Assembly: GCF_036324505.1 (NCBI RefSeq)
Contig: NC_086356.1
Span: 13,749,244 to 13,813,243, forward strand
From: Eleginops maclovinus
Taxonomy: Eukaryota > Chordata > Actinopteri > Perciformes > Eleginopidae
Direction of reading: 5' to 3'
Length of the DNA: 64,000 nucleotides
In this document: positions 1-30,409 of the stretch, one piece after another
Layout: each line of letters starts with the position of its first letter
Position numbering within the stretch: position 1 is the first letter of the stretch
Program-made: the position numbers and the translations under genes
Notes under the pieces: generated by a model
What the model was told of the DNA's origin: nothing
The model's database searches: none
Seen by the model: only the letters and a program-made list of their open reading frames with translations

Positions 1-1244
1 TGAGTATGTAAACATTGATGTTTCTGTAAATAAAAGTGTGTATTTATGTAAAATATTGATAAAAAAAAGGTACATTTACATTAAAGAAAAGCCTAAATAA
101 AGAAGTGGGAGGATCTACATAATGCAGCACAATTTAAGTTCAAATGTGAATCAATTAGCGTGAAATAACTCTTCTACACTGAAGATGCGGCGTAATTTGG
201 TACGGATTAATAATTCTAGTCACATCCTGTTGTTTCCTGGTTATTATGACCAAGATTTGAAAGGATGAATACCAACTGGAAGATATTGGAAATATATAAT
301 GTATATGGTGATACTGAAGAGTAAACTACACAAACTCTTCCACACGTGAGTCAATTATGTAGACTTTATTGTGAGAATATGGTATTTAAAATGTATTTAA
401 TCTTCATTAAACTTTAGGAATCACATGTTGTAGGCCTGTATATGTAATGAAGATAACACCGGTGTATCTGGGGGAGGAGAGGATGTGGGGCTTTGTGAAA
501 TGACTCCAATAACCATCAGGTCACCTAATTGTTTTATGGCACATAGATAAAGAGATCACCTGCTTGTATGAGATGCACCTGGAACGGGAATGTGTTTTAC
601 GGCTTTGTTTGTAATACTCTTTAAAGGTCATGGGACCCTATGTATGGTGCTACCTTACTACGACGGATAACATGCACGCATTAAAGGTCTGTGAGAGAAT
701 GAACAAATGTTGTGTTTTCTACCTTTGTTGCCTCCCTCTTATTGCTCTCTAGACAGCAACAAAAGATGCCATGACCCTCCAACCAAAAATGCTTACGCTG
801 CAGCAGCAATAAACTCAGTTCAGCCAAATAAAGACGGTCACAGCCACTCATACGTAAAAATCATGATACAGTTGAAAACAGTGTTCTGTGTGGTCCTCAA
901 ATTTTAGTTTTCTACTTCAAAGATGGTCTCAATAAAGAGGGAGTTTTTAACCACCACATAATAAATCCAGAATACATTTTTTTATAAATTCCTGAAAAAG
1001 GGGTAATATTTTCCTCAGGAAGTAATGATTTTAACATCACAAGACAACCATAAACCCTATTGAACGCGTTATTAAAAATATAACCTGGACATATTGAAGG
1101 AAAATCTTGCACCTTTCAGAGAGGCTCTGTGGTGATTTAAGAGTTTTACTGATGCTTATGATGAGTATCTGTTTACTGCAGCAGGGACTGTCCTTCCTCA
1201 GAGTGACGGACAGCGTCTGCCAGCAGCGAAGAGGACACACTCAC
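1..1244. other. lrrc75b intron 3 (partial)
   Basis: Non-coding sequence between exon 3 and the missing last exon. I checked both strands for the LRR-containing C-terminal exon and found none. AT-rich, with no repeat I could name. Confidence 0.6.
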
Positions 1245-9428
<8,184 letters not shown>

Positions 9429-9570
9429 CACTCCTGAGAGGATGGTGTCGGAGGTGGTGTTGTTGTTGTTGTTGAAAGGGATTTTACAACAAGCAGCCAA
9501 AACATCACACTTAACTTGCTCCACTTGGTGAAATTAAAGTTTGACGGCTACTTTGAAATGTAAAGCAGCA

Positions 9571-9578
9571 TATTTATA
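9571..9578 (-). promoter_or_regulatory. candidate TATA box upstream of lrrc75b
   Basis: On the minus strand this reads TATAAATA, about 140 bp upstream of the preferred ATG and 47 bp upstream of the alternative one. A CCAAT string (plus strand, 9690-9694, inverted relative to the gene) lies about 115 bp further out. The placement is plausible but rests on motifs only. Confidence 0.25.
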
Positions 9579-10268
9579 ATTACAATAACAACAACGTGTC
9601 TCGCCGTCGTCCCCCTGCTTGCATCCGTCCATGCACTGCCTGAGCACTCTGGCATCCTTTGCTTTACTCAGAGCTCCTGCGCTCCTCAGCCAATCACATC
9701 GAAGGTTTTCTGCACAGCCTGAGAGTGAGAGTCACAGTCAAACTGATCCCAGCTTAGTTTCCTTACTGGACCAGGGGTCACAACGCACAGGTTGTTTACT
9801 TGACTCGTAGTAAATCAGAGAGAGTGTTTAATCCCGTGTTATTATGGCCCATTTTAGAGTCTTATGTAACAATACATTAATCCAGTAGTGTCAAAATGCC
9901 ATAGATAAATGTAGCTGCTGAAGCTGCAGGAATAACATTCAAACTCCCGTCTAAAAAGCAAAATGGTCTGCAGCTAAAGTATTTGCATCAGTTTTACGAA
10001 TAGTTTAACATGTGGGTGTAGATTAAATAAGGAACATTATTGATTTACCAAGATAGATGTTTTGACCGATTTTTTCAAATGCTGTGAAACAAAACCTATA
10101 CATTTAAGCATCAGAAAGAAAGGGAAATTATTTTAGAGTAATGGATTGGTTGTGGTACATCTCTAAAAAACATCAGGCAGCAGGTTAAACTTGTAATGAT
10201 TGCAGTGATGTAATGTGTGTACTCCAAGGTGTGTCAGTAGACTGCATGTGACATTACTGCAGGGTGTA

Positions 10269-10585
10269 GAGCTGCAATTTAAGGTTATTTTCATTATTGA
10301 TTTATCTGCAACTATTTTCTGGATTGATTGATTATCGTTTTGTCTATAAAATGTCAGAAAATGCATTAAATTGTCCATCTCAAAGTCCAAAGTGGTGTCT
10401 TTACATGACTTGGTTTGTTAGTTCAAAACCCAAAGAATACCACTGAGAAAGGCAGGAAATCTCCACATTTGAGGCTGAACATAACATTATGCAATTTTAG
10501 CATGAATTAATGATTGCTCGAATATCAAGTGGTGAATATCTTTTCTGTTGATCAAGTAATCGTTTAGTTGACTTGTTTTGCAGCT
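10269..10585. repeat. MITE-like dispersed element with GAGCTGCAA ends
   Basis: Starts GAGCTGCAATTTAAGG and ends TTGTTTTGCAGCT, so the ends are inverted (AGCTGCAA / TTGCAGCT). The inner sequence TTTTGTCTATAAAATGTCAG followed by AAAATGCATTAAA is a string I recognise from high-copy teleost non-autonomous elements. The copy is diverged; superfamily not assigned. Confidence 0.5.
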
Positions 10586-11835
10586 TTAGTAACAGGTGCA
10601 ACAGTGCAGACTGCAAGTGGAAAATGTCATTCGCATGCATTCCAGTTAGCATTGATCAATATACTAACAGGAGGCCATCCCCACTCCCCCCGATGCCTAC
10701 TGCTGGTAAATCTCTAAGATTAAGACTCCCACCATGAACCTTCATCTACATGATTTGCACATTAGTTCATAAAAACAACATTAATAGGAAAAAAAGACTG
10801 CTGAGTCTTGCTCCAGGCAGAGAAATTAAACTACAGGGGAGCTAAGTGAGACAATATACACAGTGAGACACCATGCTTATATCTCTACCTTCCTCAAACT
10901 CTAAAGTGCATCTACTGTCATTGACAGAGATGCATCTTGTTCACCATCTTAAAGCATGGGGAGGATTGGTGTCTCTCAGTAGGTAGAGATGAGTTAGAGC
11001 CAGAGCTTTCAGACCTGATCCACTGTCAGCCCTGTGTGATATAACAGTGCTCTTAAATCACCAAACAACCACAGTGGGATAGAATGTAATAAGTTGCATC
11101 AGCTCCCAGCCTGAATGAAAGCCATAGAAACGATGGCTCTATTGTTGAGCAGAGAGAGAGATATTCATCCATCATCACCTGATGTATCCCCATCATGCTG
11201 GTGCTAAAGTCTAATTGCTCTTACTGGCTCCGTCTGGATTTTGCTGCCCACCTCATTCTCAGGGTCAATGATTTCCTTTTTTTTCTTGATTTGAGCTGGC
11301 AGCAGATTCTGCATTTAAGAAAGTCTAATACAGAAAGTACAGAAGGTTTCACAAAAGGTTTGTACCAATTTACGCTGTCTTTCTGGGTTATTTAGAGTTA
11401 TGCACCATGGTTAATGGTCACCATTCCCTCTGGAGGGCCGAGCTGGCAATACATGAGGAGTCATGGGTTTACAAAAGGAGGGTTTTATTTCCCCAAATAT
11501 GATGCTGGCAAACATATCACGCTAACGTAATACAAAAACACTAAATCGACCTATCATTGGCCAAAAATGACCACAAAGGGTAACATTTAAAATGGCTGAA
11601 CCAACAATTTTTAAAAAAAAAGGCGTAACACAAAGACGATAACTTAGATACAAATACAATTACAGAGGCCCACCAAGGAAAGCACCACCAAAACTGATGT
11701 TGTGTTACAGAAATAAAGAACATCTCAAAACTAGAAATCCCAATCCCCCCCATGACTTGGTACATCCTGATTGGCTACTTCCTGTATTTAACAGCTCTGT
11801 TTGAGGGGCTGCTCTGGCCTGACAAGATGTAAATC

Positions 11836-11857
11836 CAGCAGCAGCAGCAGCAGCAGC
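11836..11857. repeat. short (CAG)n run
   Basis: About seven CAG units on the plus strand. No supported gene reads through it. Confidence 0.85.
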
Positions 11858-12971
11858 CAGAAGCGGTGTCACCCTCAGCACTGGTAACTCAAAGAAACAG
11901 AAATTAGAACAACTAAAGACAAACTTAACCAGAGACAAACTAAAGTGTGACTGTACAGAAGTGGACTTGCTCTTAAAAATTGCAAACTAATGTACCGCCA
12001 ACAAAAGTAAATAAACTACAGTATAATGTAGTAAACACTTATCTGTTTGCTAATGTTTGTGCAAAAGATCAGCAGTCAATGAGTACACTATACACTGTTC
12101 ACTATATAGTAAACAAAGGTGTTTGTTTACTTTATAGTGAACAGTTTAACCTTTTTAATATTCTTGTTTCCAGACAGATGCAGTGAACTCCGGGAGGTTT
12201 TGGTGCAGGAGGTGTCAGGGTTGACAGTCGGAAGGATTTCCCAGGAGCAAGCATGTTGTGTAAGAAACATTTTATTTTTGATGAAGTATTTTATCCTAGA
12301 ATGCTAGTTCTCCCCCTGTCCTGCCTCTCTGCATGTGTCACGTCAGTGTCACTCTGTGGTTGATGAGATTACAACCATTCAAGGTGTATCAAGTGAGAAT
12401 AACTGACTAAATGTTTATTTAATCCTCATGGTACTGAGTAAAGTGGTGCACCATGCAGTGTTAAGTTAAAAGTAGAGCTACATTTCTGTTGAGGTGTTTC
12501 AGTGGTGGCAGCATGATCACTTATATACAGCCTGTTGATTGTCTTAGCACCGGGACAGCACAGATGTGTCATATATAAGCAAGCTGTGACTTGCATTCTT
12601 TAAGTACCAGAGTCATTGTGTTAACAAGAGAAGAAGAAAAACACAAACACAGTAACTGACTCTAACTTAAAGCTAAAATTACTAACTGTTTGCCATTAAT
12701 GTTTGTACACAGCTGGCCAGATGGAGGCTTAGAATAAAGCAACAGTGGCCTCTCGTACTCATTAGCCCCAGTCTTGTGAAATAGAGGATGCATTTCCTAA
12801 AAAGTGTCCATTAAATCTACTTGTCACTTGAACAGAAACTGAAACAGTATTCCAGCTTGTGGGTGGCAAGATAAGTGCTATGTTTGCCTACATGCTATGC
12901 TCTTCTTTAAGTTTTTGTTGGAAATAAAGCTGTGTCACTCGCCCTTTTGATATTTTGTACAGCTGATGGAC

Positions 12972-13020
12972 TACAGCTGTGAAAACATCAACATTCAGTG
13001 TTGATGTTTTCACAGCTGTA
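12972..13020. repeat. perfect 22-bp inverted repeat, 5-nt loop
   Basis: Arms 12972-12993 and 12999-13020 are exact reverse complements; the spacer is TTCAG. The arm begins TACAGCTGTGAAAACATCAA. Pairing does not extend beyond the arms. No named transposon surrounds it. Confidence 0.85.
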
Positions 13021-14037
13021 AATGTGCAATGCAGGGACCACTTTTGTGAATAAAAACTGCAATTATGAAGAATCCTTGAATGGTGCTTTTATACGTTTGT
13101 TTTGTATATGTAAAATAATATACATTTTAGAATTTGCTATAATATAATTTGCTGTTTCAGCTCCATTGCATCATTATTTAGGGAAAAACATATTTTGATA
13201 ACGCAAGTTACTACAACCTTACCTGAATATTCGATGGGGAACTATATTCAAGGCCGGCTGGCTGTTTTAAATCAAATTGCAAATGCCTCCTTGGGTGCCT
13301 TCAGACTATCTGGATATCTGATTTTTTTAATTGGAGGCTGCAGTGGAAGTTTAGACGGCCAATTTAAAGGAGACTTGAATAGGTTGCAGTAGGTTTTCTG
13401 GGATAACCTGTTTAAGCGTTTCCTGGGGTACTCTGTCAGAGTTTAGTAAGTCATTTGTCCTTTCCCTGTTGGCCTCCACCTATTGGCCTGGCTGATTATT
13501 TAACTGACCCTTCTCCCTCAGCTCCGCACACTGTTCCCCTGCAGTTTGTTCTTAGTGTTCTTCCCTCCCCTCTTGGCAGATGTGATTTTTTTCTCCCTCG
13601 CAGCCCTGAAAGGCTTCATATTCCTGGTGAGGAGGCACTTTATTTAAAAACTTAAATATCAAAGGTTTTCTGAGCCTTCATGAGGAAAAAACAACAGTGT
13701 TTATTCTAGAGCTGCTTTGCATCATAGCTTTGAAACAGAGCCCTTCTTTGTCATTTTGTGTCATGTCATATGTCATCTATTTGAAACAAACCACCTGTGA
13801 GTTAATCTTTGTCACAGATAAGTGCCTCTGCAGATAAATGACTATTTATCCAATCATTTGTTGTTTCCTTATTAAAGGGATAACATCTCAAGGTGTATTT
13901 CCTGTGTCAGACAGCACCTTTTTTTTCTCAACTTGGTAACATAAGATAGTTGTTTTTATGATAGTCTGGGTTAACGTTTAATGACTTTGTGATAGTTACA
14001 TATGAAGAACCGCAGTAAGCCTTTTACCTATCAACAG

Positions 14038-14100
14038 CCGCAGATCCTGGTGTACGCACGCAGTGAGCAGCCTGTTGCTGACGGCCCGAGAGGAATAAAG
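14038..14100 (+). other. possible non-coding upstream exon of ggt1
   Basis: A 63-bp segment bounded by an acceptor-like CCTATCAACAG and a good donor GTAAGA, 1.5 kb upstream of the first coding exon, which itself starts after an acceptor (CTTCCTGACAG, ending 15590). So ggt1 probably has at least one 5' UTR exon further upstream, and this is one candidate. Confidence 0.3.
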
Positions 14101-15628
14101 GTAAGATCAATTATTATAAATGAACAGGATTCTTTATCTTTATCATTTGCGTGGTAAAAGGGATTCTCAGTTCTTGTTTTAACTCGTTGTAGCTTTTAAT
14201 TGCAGAAGGAACTTTGTCCTTTGAGATCTGAAGGCAGGTTACTTTAATGGTTTGTGTAGACTTGCCTTTGGCCGACCCAAACGTGTGCATGACAGTAGGC
14301 TTTAGGGTTCGGAACAATGTTTTTTTTTTAGCTGATTTAATAATAGGTGAGAGAGGCTCAGAATAGGAAAGTCTAATATTTTACAAACTATCCTGGTTGT
14401 TTGAAATACCACCGAGGACTATAATGTAATTAACAGCCATTCTCTGAACTTTCTGACCAATGAACAGCACAGGGGATGAATGGATGATGAATTTGGATGC
14501 CAAAAACAATAACTAAATAAGTTGTACAAAAAAATAACTCACCAATGCCGGGTGATTATGTTACTGTTACAAAATTGAAATGCAGGTTACTCATTGTTTA
14601 CTGTACATACGTCCTGTTTGCTTCAGCCCAAGGCCTTTTTCTGTGATGACTTTCATTTGCGTTGCCTTTGGCAAATATGCAAACATCATCCTGTTCGTAA
14701 CTTCCTGCTAGTTGTAGCAAAGGCAAACAGAACATGGCTTCCAGCACTAACGGACACTATAGATCCAGCGGATCAGAAAACTCTTCTTCTTCTTCTGCTT
14801 TTTATTGGTCTTATTGGCTGCTGTCACTGCATCACAATAAGAACATCTCAGATAACCAAACCTGTTCACTGATTCAAACAAGTTACTTGAATGTGAGTGG
14901 CATTAAAGGTGAGCTTACCACACCTCTGTAGCCGACTCATCATGTCTGTTTGAAAATAATTGGCTAGAGGCTACATTATCCACTACAAACATAACACATA
15001 CTGGCTTGTGTGCTAATTTTATGTTCTTAAAACCTAACTAGGTGAGGCTGAAATATAGACTCAATGGCTCCATCTCCACAATCATTATACTGTATGTGTC
15101 ATTCTCTTTCACAATAGTTAAGACGAGTAGTGAGCCATGACTGCGTGTTAATGAGTCCACAACTCATATTTGTTACTGACTTACTACTGATTTTTTTCAC
15201 CTGTTGACCCATGCTGTAACATAACACAGAGATCCAACTCCCTGGTAATAAGCTGATGTTTGACTTCAGGGGAATGACAGTTTAAAGAAAACCTTCTGGT
15301 CAAACATCTTAAATGGTTTATTCTTCAAATGTCCTTAATTTTGTCATGATTCAGACAGCAACATTTTGGCAAAGTTATTTCATTAGGGTGTTATGATGCA
15401 ATGATAAAAAGAAAAATCCTGGCATTAATTTGTAAATACAAAATGTTCCCATTTGAACTGATATACAATATTATTTTGTGATATTGAGTTGCTTTGTTTC
15501 AGATGTAAAATTCAGCTCTTTGAAGCTACGTTTGCATACATTGTAATTGACATGTTTAATTTATTATACAATATGTGTGCTTCCTGACAGGTATTTAATA
15601 AAGCATTTATTGTTCCTGCGCTACAAAA

Positions 15629-26241
<10,613 letters not shown>

Positions 26242-27620
26242 GATCATAAAAACAACTCTGATTATGCACAGAGCCTGTAGCTACATGAACTTTGACACCA
26301 GTGGTAAGAGCTGAGAGATTAGAGACTTAATAAAAAACAAGGAAACGACGTTTACACCAATTGCTCTTTCATTAAGATAGAACATTTTTTCATGACACGC
26401 AACTCAGATAACAGCACATTGACTTTTACTCACTTTGACCGTGAAACAAAACGACCCAGTCTGAAATTAATTCAGAATATTTAGTCTCATGTCCACTGCA
26501 TTTATATGCAACATCATTTCAAGTGATAAAGAACTGCACAAGCCATTAGAAGTTTAACCATCATCAGTGTTTTTTTTAACACCCTCGGCCGTAAATGTTT
26601 CCAACCCCTGTTAATGAAGCACTTTTGTAAATCATTAGCAGTGTAAAGCTGTTCATTTTGTTTTCCTTTAAAGGTATGATTTGTGACGTCCATGGTAATT
26701 CCCAACAATTAAACATAATTAAATTAAATAATCTTTTAGACTTTAACATATTTCACCAGGATGTTCATAAGAGGTGAGAACAAACAAAGGGGAGGGCAGG
26801 CATAACCCTTTTTTTAAATAAAGGATCATAAAACCTCAGGGACAAACAGTCCTAATGACTTACTGTACAGTAATTTCCCGTAGCCGTGAGTGCAATCGCC
26901 TGTAATGACCCCATAACAATATCACAGCTGTCTCTGCTCACTGTCTGGCTGGGATTCAGGGCTCTTCTTTTCTCAGCAGCAATGTAAATGTGTTACTTAA
27001 TTATTCAAATGTAAAAGAAAGTGTAAAATGATCCTGCCTTTATCCAAGTTTTGCTTGAAATGTCTGGTTTACCTGTGATAGAAACTGTTATAACACAAAT
27101 AGGTTTAACATTCACACCACATATTTATTTACAATCTCAATGTTTATAGATCACAATAGTTTTTTATTGTTTTTATCAAATTAATTGAAGAGTTATTCTA
27201 GATTATTTTATTTTCCTTCAAAATAAACACTTGAAATGAACATACTGTGATAAATAAAAACAAACTGACTATGTAAAAGTATTTATGGTCTCGAGCTTTA
27301 ATGTTTAATCAGGTGATCCCCACATGCATGAACCTAAGGTTGTCAATAACAAGACTGAAGGGGCTTTCACACAGGAGCTGGGATATTTTAGTGGACACCA
27401 AAGTGGAGCAGCAACCAACGGAACGATTTCCTCATCCGTAGAGCCATGAGATAGCACTCACATGATTGAAAACATGTTTATATTCCTTTTCCTTTTATTG
27501 TGTTTCCTATGGATCAATGAATGGAGGCAATAAAGTCAAGGCAAGTTTATAACATTAATACACAACGGAAAGTACAATGAATGTCCACAGTCAGACTCAT
27601 ATTGGGTACATCAATATTTA

Positions 27621-28006
27621 AGGGGCCCTATTATTCTCATTTTCAGGTTCATTTTTGTATTTTGTCCCCCTTACTTTGACATGTTTCCATGCTTTAATGT
27701 TCAAAAAGCTCTTTATTGTTCTCACCCGGCCTCTGCTGCAGCACCTCCTTTCACCCTCTGTTTGAAACCAGAGCCCAGTCTGCTCTGATTGGTTAGCTGG
27801 CCGGCTCTGTTATCGGTCAACCGCTTAGAGATGGCCCGCCCCTTATCCTATTTCGTACAATGCGTTGGAACGCTAGCCAATAGAAAGTGTTAAATAGTGA
27901 TGTCACTGTTACCGAGATAAACACAAGGGGAAGGATTTTAGCCTTTGTAGACTATTTACATGCACAAAAACCCATATAACACACAACAAAGTTTAATAGG
28001 GCCCCT
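27621..28006. repeat. MITE with TTA target duplication (Harbinger-like)
   Basis: 386 bp. The ends AGGGGCCCTATTA and TAATAGGGCCCCT are inverted repeats of each other. TTA lies directly outside both ends (27618-27620 and 28007-28009), the duplication typical of PIF/Harbinger elements. It has no coding capacity. The inner strings GAGCCCAGTCTGCTCTGATT and ACCGCTTAGAGATG recur in the copy at 29323. Confidence 0.8.
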
Positions 28007-29322
28007 TTAAATGCTATGCGAATTGGTCCTGAAATCGGCAAGTACTTTTTAAAATGAGTGACTTGCACTACCTGCTGATGTCTCATTATTTTCTAGAAAT
28101 ATGAGATGATAAATGCAAAAATGAACAATCACACAACAATTTTCCTTGAAGGCCCAATTAAGCATAATCTGACTTCCACATAGTCATAATGAACTTTTGA
28201 GTTGTGCAACAAAGACAATTTACTTTCCCCTTAAGGCTCCTAAAAGTTGGTGCGTCAATGTCTACGTGGTCTTAATTTAAACCACATTGCATCAAATAAC
28301 ATCAAATACCTCCTGAGAAAAATCTACTACATCAAGGGTGTGACTAAAAGTGTCAAAACAAGCAAAGTCAGAGAGTCAACACTGGATTATATCACCGCTC
28401 ATGCTTTAAGTAAAAGAGAATGTTGGCTTAGTGTAAATGTTGTTTTAAATGAATGTTATTCATACAAAGATGGTCATTTTATGAAGCGATGAAGTCAAAA
28501 TGTATCCAGATTAACTCATTTGTCATACAACAAGGAAAGTGAGGCTTCACACAGACTTAAATTTGCATGTTCTCATAACTTACATCAAGCGCCTCAAAGG
28601 AAAACGGAGCAGAATCCACTTAAAAAATCATTACTAATTCATAGGTCTCTCTCCTGAAATGTATCTCATTACTGCTTCCTTTGTTTCACAGCTCAAGTGC
28701 TGCTCGGAAACAAGGAAACAGGAAAACGTGACGCAGATTATTGCTGATCATACTATACTAACAATAAAGGATTAATGTTTGAAAAGCTGACGCGTGTATG
28801 TTCAGTAGGAATGAGCCTGAGCAGTGTCTTTGGTTGAAAAGCACATCTGGTGACAATTACTCGTCTTTTTACCGATTATTTTTTATTGTAAAATCACAAA
28901 TATTCACAGATAATAATTGTAAAAAATGTGTAACTACTAAACATAACATTTTCAGATATTAAAACACAGAAAATTACATGTTGCTGGTATGAAAATAAAG
29001 TATTTTTCTTTAGACAGTGCTACTAGAAAATGTGCCCAGATAATAAGGTTGTTTCACATACAGTCACATTTTTAGGGTCACATTAAGTCAGAAGTTGCTT
29101 AAGAAGGTTTACATGGCTCAATAAAAAAATCCTAGAAAGAATTATAAAGTTCAGTGAGGAAATAAAACATTCTCTGATCACTGTCTTACTGGTTCTCTAA
29201 ATATATATATATATTTAAATACAGTTGCCTTTGTGGATTGCTGCCGAAATATACTGTAATCCCACAGACCATTCAAGCAACTCTCAGGAGTATAGCTTCA
29301 TGTGTATTGTGTGTCAGTCCAC

Positions 29323-29737
29323 TTAAAGAGGATATATTATACTCATTTTCAGGTTTATATTAGTATTTTTTCTAATATAAACCTGAAAATGATTTTTCAT
29401 CATACTGCCTCTGCTTCAGCACCTCTTTCACCCTCTGTCTGAAACCAGAGCCCAGTCTGCTCTGATTGGTTAGCTGGTCGGCTCAGTTGTGAATTGTGAA
29501 CCGCTTAGAGATGACCTGCCCCTTAACCTATCACGTACGATGTGTTGGAGCGCTAGGCTATAGAAGCGCGAGTGTTACATAGTGATGTCAGTATGTTCAG
29601 GAAGTAAACAAAGGAATCAAATGGAGGCATTTCAGGAAGGGGGGGGTGTTAAGCACTGTTTAAAAGAAGTGTTTGAACAATGGCTTTTGAAGGCCATTTA
29701 CGTGCAAAAGAGCCTATAACACTATAGAAAATAGAAA
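29323..29737. repeat. second, diverged copy of the same MITE family
   Basis: Shares CTCATTTTCAGGTT, AGAGCCCAGTCTGCTCTGAT, TTGGTTAGCTGG, ACCGCTTAGAGATG and TAGTGATGTCA with the 27621 copy, in the same order. Its terminal repeats are degraded (TTAAAGAGGATATATTA at the left). A stretch of the sister copy is replaced by an inverted copy of the element's own end (see the hairpin at 29343). Confidence 0.75.
29343..29392. repeat. perfect 21-bp inverted repeat, 8-nt loop
   Basis: Arms 29343-29363 and 29372-29392 are exact reverse complements; the spacer is TATTTTTT. The left arm (starting TCATTTTCAGGTTTATATTA) is ordinary MITE sequence; the right arm is foreign to the sister MITE at 27621. Confidence 0.9.
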
Positions 29738-30262
29738 AAACAAAAAGCATTGACAGCACTGGCATCATTAAAAGTGTCTTGATTGATTGAGTAGCTCATC
29801 ATTGAAGAGCCTCAGTATTAAGCGAGCACAAAGGTTTAAAGGGATCACATTTATTGACGCACAGTTTTGTTCTTAAAGGAATACTTCACCTCTAAAATGA
29901 CCAATAACTCATCCTGTTACCTTGTATTGGCTGCGCAGTGAACGAAGAATCAGAAAAAGGAGAGGCTGTGATAGATTGAAGTAAATAAGGCCCAATTTCC
30001 GAATGGCAAAAATATTTCACATCTGGTTATAATCTTTCACACATCTCATTACATTCTCAAACTCGTGTTAAGCACTGCTTAAAAGAAGTTTTTGGATTCT
30101 GTGAGAAAATAAAAGTTTTCTTCAAGAATTCAACATAGTGTGAGTATTTTACACACAACTGGTCAATGTTTTGGGGCGAAGTATTCATTTGAAAGGCTAA
30201 AGGTTGAGTCATTCTTTAGTGCAGATATTTACAGGAAGGTGCGTCTTCGTGGTCTTCCGTGG

Positions 30263-30409
30263 TCAGTATCCTGCTGACTCTCCCTGCTTCCTGTGGTCTG
30301 ATACAGCTGCAATGCATCCATTCTCCATTTCCACAGCATTGACAACATTTAGGAAAAATTTCCAGTTCCCAGATTTGTGTCCAAGAGCGATGAGGCCATC
30401 TTTCACTGA
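30263..30409 (-). CDS. ggt5: ggt5 last coding exon
   Basis: The acceptor GTGCTCTCAG precedes [40 protein letters not shown] and KQGESAGY with stop TGA 30265-30263. The FFLNVVNAV block matches GGT5 (FFLNVVQAV), not GGT1. Confidence 0.92.
   Translation of the reverse strand, partial: SVKDGLIALGHKSGNWKFFLNVVNAVEMENGCIAAVSDHRKQGESAGY

Larger units (their letters stand above)
9525..15590. other. intergenic region between divergent lrrc75b and ggt1
   Basis: About 6 kb. It contains a MITE at 10269-10585, a (CAG)7 run at 11836-11857, a perfect 22-bp hairpin at 12972-13020 and a possible non-coding ggt1 exon at 14038-14100. ORFs in this stretch (for example 11541-11938 and 14594-14931) have no recognisable product. 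Confidence 0.55.
26242..30262. other. convergent ggt1-ggt5 spacer
   Basis: 4.0 kb between two stop codons; both 3' UTRs should lie here. AATAAA at 26329 serves ggt1. A minus-strand AATAAA (plus TTTATT, 29850-29855) is a candidate for ggt5. Two related MITEs (27621-28006 and 29323-29737) and a fold-back hairpin (29343-29392) are present. No extra gene is supported; the ORF at 28247-28492 is unrecognised. Confidence 0.55.

Noticed and set aside
1..1240. Searching for the LRR-bearing last exon of lrrc75b (ORFs at 912-1240)
   Set aside because: No leucine-rich or LRRC75-like sequence in any frame; the ORFs follow no usable splice acceptor.
12972..13020. Calling the perfect hairpins (also 3067-3111 and 29343-29392) microRNA genes
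   Set aside because: Stems are only 20-22 bp, shorter than the usual 30+ bp of a precursor, with 5-8 nt loops and perfect pairing; one clearly arose inside a MITE. Kept as a finding instead.
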